A DNA stretch of 64,000 nt from Mycolicibacter senuensis (GTDB lineage: Bacteria; Actinomycetota; Actinomycetes; Mycobacteriales; Mycobacteriaceae). The notes beneath the pieces were generated by a model that was not told the origin of the DNA, made no database searches, and was given only the letters and a program-made list of their open reading frames with translations. Location: positions 1-64,000 of the forward strand of contig NZ_QMEX01000008.1 in NCBI RefSeq assembly GCF_003284925.1, given 5' to 3'. How positions within the stretch are numbered: position 1 is the first letter of the stretch; the number at the start of each line of letters is the position of its first letter. The position numbers and the translations under genes were made by a program. Below, piece after piece: positions 58,205 to 64,000 of this stretch.

Positions 58205-59133
58205 TGGTTAGCGAGCGCATCCTGGTGTTGGGTGCCGGAGAGCTCGGGATGGCGGTGTTGCGGGCGTTAACGGGCAGCGCGGGTCGGTCCGATACCGCGG
58301 TGTCGGTGCTGCTGCGGCCGGCGACCGTCGAATCGAGCGATCCGCCCAGACAACACGCGGTTGCCCGGATACGACAGTTGGGTGCCGGGATCGAGTCGGG
58401 CGACGTGGTCACGTGGACGTCGGCTCAGCTGGCGGAGGTATTCGGCGGTTTCGACACGGTCATCAGCTGTGTCGGATTTGCGGCGGGTGTCGGCACGCAG
58501 CTGAAACTGGCTCGCGCCGCGCTGGCCGCGGGTGTGAGGCGTTTCGTCCCATGGCAATTCGGTGTGGACTACGACGTTATCGGCCGGGGCAGTCCGCAGC
58601 ATCTCTTCGATGAACAGCTCGACGTTCGGGACCTGTTGCGAAGCCAGAGCGATACCGAGTGGCTGATCATCTCCACCGGTATGTTCACCAGTTTCCTGTT
58701 CCACCCATCATTCGGTGTGGTCGATGCGCCCGGCCGAACGGTGTACGCGCTGGGCAGCTGGGATACCGCCGTCACGGTGACGACGCCGGAGGATATTGGG
58801 GCGCTGACGGCGCGCATTTTGTTTACCGTCCCGAGGCTCGCCAATGAGGTGATTTACCTGGCCGGCGACACCATCACGTACGCCGATCTCGCTGACCTTG
58901 CCGAGGAGGTGCTTGGGTGCAAAGTCGACCGGGTGCTTCGGCCGGTGTCCGGCTTGATCGAGGAATCCGAGCGCGATACCGACGACTCGATGAAGAAGTA
59001 CCGCGCTGTTTTCGCGCAGGGAAAAGGGGTGGCGTGGGACATCGGCGACACGTTCAACGGACGGCACAACATCGCCACCACGACCGCCGCTCAGTGGGCA
59101 CGGGATAACCTGAAACCCGCGCCGGCGCGCTGA
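58204..59133 (+). CDS. NmrA/isoflavone-reductase-like NAD(P)-binding protein
   Basis: Predicted 309-residue Rossmann protein. The N-terminal nucleotide loop is LVLGAGELGMAVLRAL, and DTVISCVGFAAG, RFVPWQFGVDYD and LIISTGMFTSFLF follow the NmrA-like/PCBER layout. Enzyme or redox sensor roles are both known for the family. It starts on the stop of the Rv2466c-like gene (TGATGG), so the pair may be co-regulated; M. tuberculosis has no gene here. Confidence 0.78.
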   Translation: MVSERILVLGAGELGMAVLRALTGSAGRSDTAVSVLLRPATVESSDPPRQHAVARIRQLGAGIESGDVVTWTSAQLAEVFGGFDTVISCVGFAAGVGTQLKLARAALAAGVRRFVPWQFGVDYDVIGRGSPQHLFDEQLDVRDLLRSQSDTEWLIISTGMFTSFLFHPSFGVVDAPGRTVYALGSWDTAVTVTTPEDIGALTARILFTVPRLANEVIYLAGDTITYADLADLAEEVLGCKVDRVLRPVSGLIEESERDTDDSMKKYRAVFAQGKGVAWDIGDTFNGRHNIATTTAAQWARDNLKPAPAR

Positions 59134-59148
59134 GGAGACTCTGACACA

Positions 59149-59637
59149 ATGACCGCCATGCGCGTCTACCTCGGCTGCGACCACGCCGGCTACGAGCTCA
59201 AAGAGCAGATCCTCGAGCACCTGAAGCAGGCCGGGCACGAACCGGTCGACTGCGGGGCCTTCGCCTACGACGCCGAGGACGACTACCCGGCGTTCTGCAT
59301 CGCCGCGGCGTCGCGCACGGTGGCCGACCCCGGCAGCCTGGGCATCGTGATCGGCGGATCCGGCAACGGGGAGCAGATCGCCGCCAACAAGGTGCCCGGG
59401 GCGCGGTGCGCGCTGGCGTGGAGCACCGAGACGGCAAAGTTGGCCCGCGAGCACAACAATGCGCAGTTGATCGGCATCGGCGGCCGCATGCACTCCACCG
59501 CCGAGGCGCTCGCCATCGTGGACGCGTTCCTGAGCACACCGTGGTCGAAAGCCGAACGCCATCAGCGGCGCATCGACATCCTGGCGGCCTACGAACGCAC
59601 TCACGAGGCGCCGCCGGTGCCGGGCGCCCCGGCCTGA
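59149..59637 (+). CDS. rpiB: Ribose-5-phosphate isomerase B (RpiB)
   Basis: Predicted 162-residue isomerase of the pentose phosphate pathway. LGCDHAGYELKEQI, GIVIGGSGNGEQIAANK and AREHNNAQLIGIGGRM are the LacA/RpiB signatures; the mycobacterial type uses the glutamate in GNGEQ in place of a cysteine. ATG at 59149; ATG at 59158 is an alternative. Confidence 0.95.
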   Translation: MTAMRVYLGCDHAGYELKEQILEHLKQAGHEPVDCGAFAYDAEDDYPAFCIAAASRTVADPGSLGIVIGGSGNGEQIAANKVPGARCALAWSTETAKLAREHNNAQLIGIGGRMHSTAEALAIVDAFLSTPWSKAERHQRRIDILAAYERTHEAPPVPGAPA

Positions 59638-59654
59638 CCAGGGGACCGTCCGGC

Positions 59655-60455
59655 ATGCCCGAGGGGCACATCCTGCACCGGCTGGCCCGGTTGCATCAAC
59701 GGCGTTTCGCCGGCGCTCCGGTAGCGGTGTCCAGTCCGCAGGGCAGGTTCGAAGCCGGTGCCGCCACGGTCGACGGACGGGCGCTCACCCGTGCGGAAGC
59801 CTGGGGAAAGCAGCTGTTCCACCATTACGCGGGCGGACCGATCGTGCGCGTCCACTTGGGCATCTACGGCCACTTCACCGAATTCCACCTCGCCGACGGC
59901 GTGCCGGCACCGGTCGGCCAGGTCCGGATGCGCATGATCGGTGCCGAGTACGGCACCGACCTGCGCGGCCCGACCGCCTGTGAGGTGGTCGACGAGGCAT
60001 TCGCCGCTGATGTGATCGCGCGGCTCGGGCCGGATCCGCTGCGCGCCGATGCCGACCCGGCGCTGGCCTTCAAGCGAATCAGCAAGTCCCGCAGAACTAT
60101 CGGCGCGCTGTTGATGGACCAATCGGTGCTCGCCGGCGTCGGCAACGTCTACCGCAGCGAGGTGCTGTTCCGGCATCGGATCGACCCGTTCCGGCCCGGC
60201 ACCGCCATCGACGAAGCGGAATTCGACGCCATCTGGACCGATCTGGTGGCGCTGATGAAGGTGGGGCTGCGGCGCGGCAACATCGTGGTGGTCCGGCCCG
60301 AAGATGATCACGGTGCACCGGCCTACGCGCCCGGCAAGCCACGTACCTACGTGTATCGCCGCGCCGGGGATCCGTGCCGGTTGTGCGGGAACACCGTGCG
60401 CACTGCGGAATTGGAGGCCCGCAACGTGTTCTGGTGCCCGTCTTGCCAAAGCTAG
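59655..60455 (+). CDS. nei2: Fpg/Nei-family DNA glycosylase (Nei2, Rv2464c-like)
   Basis: Predicted 266-residue base-excision repair glycosylase/AP lyase. PEGHILHRLA holds the catalytic Pro-Glu after the initiator Met, GVGNVYRSEVLFRHRI is the H2TH region, and a C-terminal zinc finger has CRLCGN and CPSCQS. The ATG at 59655 puts the catalytic proline at residue 2, as needed. Confidence 0.94.
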   Translation: MPEGHILHRLARLHQRRFAGAPVAVSSPQGRFEAGAATVDGRALTRAEAWGKQLFHHYAGGPIVRVHLGIYGHFTEFHLADGVPAPVGQVRMRMIGAEYGTDLRGPTACEVVDEAFAADVIARLGPDPLRADADPALAFKRISKSRRTIGALLMDQSVLAGVGNVYRSEVLFRHRIDPFRPGTAIDEAEFDAIWTDLVALMKVGLRRGNIVVVRPEDDHGAPAYAPGKPRTYVYRRAGDPCRLCGNTVRTAELEARNVFWCPSCQS

Positions 60456-60486
60456 GCAGGTGCGCGCCGCCACCGAGGGCAGCGCG

Positions 60487-61710
60487 TCAGTCGTCGTAGA
60501 CCGTTTCGCGGCGGGGGCGAATCGGCACCCCGAGTGCGCGGTAGATCTCGTTGGACAGCACCACGCTGCGCGGGTCGGCATTGGCCTGGGTGTGGTCGAA
60601 CCGGTTCATCACGTAGCCGTAGCCGATGCGGTGCTCCAGATCGACGAACGCGAACGAGCCACCCAGTCCGCCGTGCCCGAAGATCCGCCGGTTGGGACCG
60701 TTGACGCCCTGGGCGTTGAGCATGTAGCCCATGCCCCACCCGTGTTCGGCGACTCGGGGACCGAGCACCAGATCGGTTTCGGTGCCGCCCTGCAGCACCC
60801 GCAGCCGGTCCATGGTGGGACGGCTGAGCAGCTTCTCCTGCACCAGTGCGTTGTAGAACGTGGCCATTCCCAGCGCGGAGACCTGAGCGTTGGTGCCGGG
60901 GAACTCCAGTTGCCGCCACAGCGTCAGGTCGTTGGTGGCGATCTCGTCGTCGGGGGCGAACCCCATTGCCACCGCAAGCCCCGCCTTGGAATGGTGGTCC
61001 AGCGAGGTGGGGCGCTTGGGCGCGCCGGCCGAGGCCAGCATCTCCCGGATCGTCGGCTTGCCCACCGGGTCGGCGCAGCGGTAAGGCTGCTGGTCGGCCG
61101 GCACGCCGATGTGGACTTCGGCGCCGAGCGGGCCGGCGACTTCACTGTGCAGATACTGGCCCACCGTCATACCGGTCACGCGGCGGACGACCTCGCCGAT
61201 GATGAAGCCGTAGGTGGTCATGTGGTAGCCCTGCGCGGTGCCGGGCCGCCACCACGGTTCGGCGGCCGCCAACCGCCGGCAGACCAGGTCCCAGTCGGTG
61301 ACGTCGCGCCAGTGCATCGGTTCGCGCGGCCCGATCGCCCCGGAGCGGTGCGCCAACACCATCGCCAGTGAGATGTCGCCCTTGCCGGCCCGGCCGAACT
61401 CCGGCCAGTAGTGGGCCACCGGTCGCCGGAGGTCCAGTTCGCCGCCCTCGGCGAGCCGGTGCACGCAGGTGCTGGTCAGCCCCTTGGTGCCGGACAGCAC
61501 GGTGCTCAGCGTGTCTTCCTGCCAGGGGCGCTGACCGTCGACATCGGCCGAGCCGGCCCACAGGTTCACGACGAGTTCCCCGTCGACATATGCCGCGACG
61601 GCAGCGCCGAGCTCGTCGCGCAGCGTGAAATTGCGCTCGAACTCGTACCGCACCCGTTCGAAGCGCGGCGAGCACGACCCGTGAATCCGGACGTGCTGGG
61701 TGCCGCCCAT
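60487..61710 (-). CDS. lipP: Beta-lactamase-fold esterase LipP
   Basis: Predicted 407-residue class C-type esterase. The nucleophile is in STVLSGTKGLTS (SxxK at about residues 73-76), with the tyrosine region YHMTTYGFIIGEVVRR and FGHGGLGGSFAFVDLEHRIGYGYVMN near the C-terminus. Mycobacterial LipP hydrolyses short acyl esters. ATG at 61710 follows AGGAAGG. Confidence 0.92.
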   Translation of the reverse strand: MGGTQHVRIHGSCSPRFERVRYEFERNFTLRDELGAAVAAYVDGELVVNLWAGSADVDGQRPWQEDTLSTVLSGTKGLTSTCVHRLAEGGELDLRRPVAHYWPEFGRAGKGDISLAMVLAHRSGAIGPREPMHWRDVTDWDLVCRRLAAAEPWWRPGTAQGYHMTTYGFIIGEVVRRVTGMTVGQYLHSEVAGPLGAEVHIGVPADQQPYRCADPVGKPTIREMLASAGAPKRPTSLDHHSKAGLAVAMGFAPDDEIATNDLTLWRQLEFPGTNAQVSALGMATFYNALVQEKLLSRPTMDRLRVLQGGTETDLVLGPRVAEHGWGMGYMLNAQGVNGPNRRIFGHGGLGGSFAFVDLEHRIGYGYVMNRFDHTQANADPRSVVLSNEIYRALGVPIRPRRETVYDD

Positions 61711-61746
61711 AGGCGTGCCTTCCTGCCAGGGAAAATCCCCGTTTCG

Positions 61747-61817
61747 AGCGGGCGACGGGAATCGAACCCGCGTAGCTAGTTTGGAAGACTAGGGCTCTAC
61801 CATTGAGCTACGCCCGC
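61747..61817 (-). tRNA. tRNA-Gly (anticodon UCC)
   Basis: 71 nt on the minus strand. Acceptor GCGGGCG/CGCCCGC, D-arm GCTC/GAGC, anticodon stem CTAGT/ACTAG around CTTCCAA, T-arm GCGGG-TTCGATT-CCCGT (one G-T wobble pair). CCA is not encoded. Confidence 0.96.
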
Positions 61818-61943
61818 ATTATCCAGGCCAGACTGTACCGGCGTTGCCGACCTCAAATCCAATTGGCACTCCCCGCTGCGGCCCGTCAGGTGCGGGCGGC
61901 TGTGTTGCCGTTGTCGCCGGGCCGTAGGATCGCCTGGTCAGTG

Positions 61944-62020
61944 CGGGGTGTAGCGCAGCTTGGTAGCGCATCCGCTTTGGGAGCGGAAGGCCGCAGGTTC
62001 AAATCCTGTCACCCCGACCA
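61944..62020 (+). tRNA. tRNA-Pro (anticodon UGG)
   Basis: 77 nt on the plus strand with encoded CCA. Acceptor CGGGGTG/CACCCCG, D-arm GCGC/GCGC, anticodon stem TCCGC/GCGGA around TTTGGGA, T-arm GCAGG-TTCAAAT-CCTGT. It lies 56 bases before the trigger factor gene. Confidence 0.96.
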
Positions 62021-62075
62021 GCAGCGCGCGCCGCACCGGCACGACAGACCGTCAACGATATCGAGGAGTACGCCC

Positions 62076-63509
62076 GTGAAGAGCACCGTCGAGCAGCTGA
62101 CCCCCACCCGGGTTCGCATCAACGTGGAGGTGCCGTTCACCGAGTTGCAGCCGGACTTCGACCGGACCTACAAGCAGCTGGCCCAGCAGGTGCGCATGCC
62201 GGGCTTCCGGCCGGGCAAGGCGCCGGCCAAGCTCATCGAGGCCCGTTTCGGCCGCGCCGCGGTTTTGCAGCAGGTGGTCAATGAGGCGCTGCCCAGTCGC
62301 TACAGCGAGGCGGTCACCAGTTCGGAGCTCAAGCCGCTGGGTCAGCCCGACATCGAGGTGACCAAGCTCGACGACGGCGACCAGATCACCTTCACCGCCG
62401 AGGTCGACGTGCGACCGGAGATCACGCTGCCCGACCTGGAGCAGCTCAAGATCAGCGTGGACCCGATCGAGGTCGGCGACGACGAGGTGGACGCCGAGCT
62501 GGACGCGCTGCGCGCCCGATTCGGCACGCTGACCGGTGTCGACCGGCCCGCCGCCGAGGGCGACTTCGTCTCGATCGACCTGGACGCGACGGTCGACGGC
62601 GAGGTGGTTGAAGGCGCCGCCACCGAGGGGTTGTCGCACGAGGTCGGCTCGGGCCAGCTCATCGATGGCCTTGACGACGCGATCGTGGGCATGTCGGCCG
62701 GTGAGAGCAAGACCTTCACCACCAAGCTGGCGGCCGGCCCACATGCCGGCAAGGACGCCGAGGTCACCGTGACGGTGCAGTCGGTCAAGGAACGTGAGTT
62801 GCCGGAAGCCGACGATGAGTTCGCGCAGCTGGCCAGCGAATTCGACACCATGGGCGAGCTGCGGGAGAACCTCACCGAGCAGGTCAGCCGGACCAAGCGC
62901 ATCCAGCAGGCCGAGAAGGTACGAGAGGCGACGCTGGAGGCCCTGGTCGAGCAGGTCGAGATGCCGCTGCCCGAGGCCGTGGTGCAGGCCCACATCGACA
63001 ATGCGCTGCACAACGCGCTGCACGCTGTGGACCACGACGAGAACAAGTTCGCCGAGTCGCTGGCCGAGCAGGGCTCCTCGCGCGCCGAGTTCGACTCCAA
63101 CACCCGCAGCGAGGCCGAGAAGTCCGTCAAGACGCAACTGCTGCTCGACGCGCTCGGCGACGAGCTGGAGATCCAGGTGGGCCAGAACGACCTCACCCAG
63201 CACCTGGTGCTGATGTCGCGGCAGTACGGCGTCGCACCGCAGCAGTTGATGCAGTTCCTGCAGCAGAACAACCAACTGCCCGCGGTCTTCGCCGATGTGC
63301 GCCGGGGTATGGCGCTGGCAGCGGCCGTGCGCGCCGCCTCCGTCAGCGACACCGACGGTAACGAGATCGACACCGCCGAGTTCTTCGGTCGCGGCGCCGA
63401 GGCCCCCGCCGATGACGCTCAGGCCGATGAAGCCGAGGCGGCCGTCGCCGATGAGCCGGCCGGGGCCGCGGACGACGCGGTCGAAGCCGGGGCGGCATCC
63501 GACGAGTGA
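62076..63509 (+). CDS. tig: Trigger factor (Tig)
   Basis: Predicted 477-residue ribosome-associated chaperone. The ribosome-binding signature [17 protein letters not shown] is in the N-terminal domain; the FKBP-type isomerase domain runs about residues 155-240 ([20 protein letters not shown]); the C-terminal arms are helical, ending in an acidic Ala-rich tail. GTG at 62076 follows GAGGAG. It precedes clpP1 as in M. tuberculosis. Confidence 0.95.
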   Translation: MKSTVEQLTPTRVRINVEVPFTELQPDFDRTYKQLAQQVRMPGFRPGKAPAKLIEARFGRAAVLQQVVNEALPSRYSEAVTSSELKPLGQPDIEVTKLDDGDQITFTAEVDVRPEITLPDLEQLKISVDPIEVGDDEVDAELDALRARFGTLTGVDRPAAEGDFVSIDLDATVDGEVVEGAATEGLSHEVGSGQLIDGLDDAIVGMSAGESKTFTTKLAAGPHAGKDAEVTVTVQSVKERELPEADDEFAQLASEFDTMGELRENLTEQVSRTKRIQQAEKVREATLEALVEQVEMPLPEAVVQAHIDNALHNALHAVDHDENKFAESLAEQGSSRAEFDSNTRSEAEKSVKTQLLLDALGDELEIQVGQNDLTQHLVLMSRQYGVAPQQLMQFLQQNNQLPAVFADVRRGMALAAAVRAASVSDTDGNEIDTAEFFGRGAEAPADDAQADEAEAAVADEPAGAADDAVEAGAASDE

Positions 63510-63520
63510 CGCTGTAAGCG
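63510..63520. promoter_or_regulatory. Candidate ClgR site before clpP1
   Basis: CGCTGTAAGCG, directly after the tig stop, is palindromic. On the minus strand, CGCTTACAGCG matches the CGCY-NAN-RGCG core I recall for ClgR, the activator of clp genes in actinobacteria; the flanks match only partly. It sits about 105 bases before the clpP1 start. Confidence 0.5.
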
Positions 63521-63574
63521 AACGAAGCCGGTTCGGGCCGCCTACAGCCGCGCCGGTTCGTTAGGGTCGTAAGC

Positions 63575-63619
63575 ATGTCTCGGCATATGAATCTCGAGAA
63601 AGCAGGTATCCAACTGTGA
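63575..63619 (+). CDS. Possible 14-residue leader ORF overlapping clpP1
   Basis: ATG at 63575 opens [14 protein letters not shown] and stops at 63619, overlapping the clpP1 GTG by four bases (GTGA). The clpP1 GTG has only a weak AGGT upstream, so coupling to this frame could deliver ribosomes. Conservation untested. Confidence 0.35.
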   Translation: MSRHMNLEKAGIQL

Positions 63620-64000
63620 GCCAGCCCGGTCTGAACCTCGTCGACTCCGTGTACGAGCGGTTGCTGCGAGAACGCATCATCTTCCTGGGGTCGCAGGTGG
63701 ACGACGACATCGCCAACCGGCTGTGCGCGCAGATCCTGTTGTTGGCCGCCGAAGACCCCACCAAGGACATCTCGCTCTACATCAACTCCCCGGGCGGTTC
63801 GATCAGCGCCGGGATGGCGATCTACGACACCATGGTGCTCGCGCCGTGCGATGTCGCCACCTACGCGATGGGGATGGCCGCCTCGATGGGCGAGTTCCTG
63901 CTCGCGGCCGGCACCAAGGGCAAGCGTTACGCTCTGCCGCACGCCCGGATCCTGATGCACCAGCCGCTGGGCGGGGTGACCGGCAGCGCCGCCGACATCG
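63616..64000 (+). CDS. clpP1: ATP-dependent Clp protease subunit ClpP1, N-terminal part
   Basis: The first 128 residues of a ClpP serine protease; the gene runs past the window. [25 protein letters not shown] is the start, [21 protein letters not shown] the handle region, and the catalytic serine is in [12 protein letters not shown]; histidine in [14 protein letters not shown] is also present. The residues are nearly those of M. tuberculosis ClpP1, which pairs with ClpP2. GTG at 63616. Confidence 0.95.
   Translation, partial: MSQPGLNLVDSVYERLLRERIIFLGSQVDDDIANRLCAQILLLAAEDPTKDISLYINSPGGSISAGMAIYDTMVLAPCDVATYAMGMAASMGEFLLAAGTKGKRYALPHARILMHQPLGGVTGSAADI

Overview
The window is high-GC actinobacterial DNA that reads as a mycobacterial chromosome, most likely a non-tuberculous species of the Mycobacteriaceae. 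From 1 to 64000 the gene order follows, in inverted orientation, the M. tuberculosis block Rv2507 to Rv2461c: Rv2507, the TetR regulator BkaR (Rv2506), fadD35-scoA-scoB-accD1-accA1-fadE19-maoC-citE, bkdABC (pdhABC), echA14, the WS/DGAT-plsC-plsB2 operon, ssb, ettA, gdh, a thioesterase, aglA, glbO, an HNH protein, a DUF5130 protein, pepN, Rv2466c, rpiB, nei2, lipP, tig and clpP1. Orthology comes from remembered synteny and visible motifs, not from a search.

Region 1 (1-10174) is a catabolic operon for leucine/branched-chain acyl-CoA and itaconate-type intermediates. The genes overlap by 4 nt from scoA to accA1 to fadE19. Two copies of a palindrome of the form GTTAAT-N4-ATTAAC lie in front of the divergent bkaR/fadD35 pair and over the scoA promoter.

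Region 2 (10200-23192) is about 13 kb of accessory DNA between citE and bkdA, which are neighbours in M. tuberculosis. It holds a D-tartrate-dehydratase-like enolase-superfamily enzyme and a ketopantoate-reductase-like dehydrogenase, a methyltransferase, a TetR/DUF1214/sulfotransferase unit with a perfect palindromic operator, a three-module membrane protein with a complete copper nitrite reductase ligand set, a divergent TetR / hydrolase / mycothiol-isomerase-like unit with twin 16-bp repeats, and a MocR regulator divergent from a PNPOx-like flavoprotein gene.

Region 3 (23283-27496) resumes the conserved order with bkdABC, then echA14 and a 29-residue membrane protein. The PE_PGRS and VapBC genes found here in M. 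tuberculosis are absent.

Region 4 (27584-31611) is a compact integrated element of about 4 kb in the 3' half of a tRNA-Arg(UCU) gene, bounded by identical 49-bp repeats. It has a tyrosine integrase, a phage-type repressor and a divergent Cro-like protein with operator-like palindromes, and decayed genes. It looks like a temperate-phage remnant or satellite that still rebuilds the tRNA.

Region 5 (31638-64000) is mostly core: triacylglycerol and phospholipid acyltransferases, a CtaG/CopD membrane protein, an MFS carrier, an LppX/LprG-type lipoprotein, SSB, EttA, the giant NAD-glutamate dehydrogenase, alpha-glucosidase with truncated haemoglobin O, aminopeptidase N, a mycothiol-linked DsbA-like oxidoreductase, RpiB, Nei2, LipP, tRNA-Gly, tRNA-Pro, trigger factor and the start of ClpP1. 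Accessory genes (a nitrilase-like hydrolase, an NmrA-like reductase, an HExxH protein) are interspersed. No CRISPR array, rRNA or intact insertion sequence was seen.
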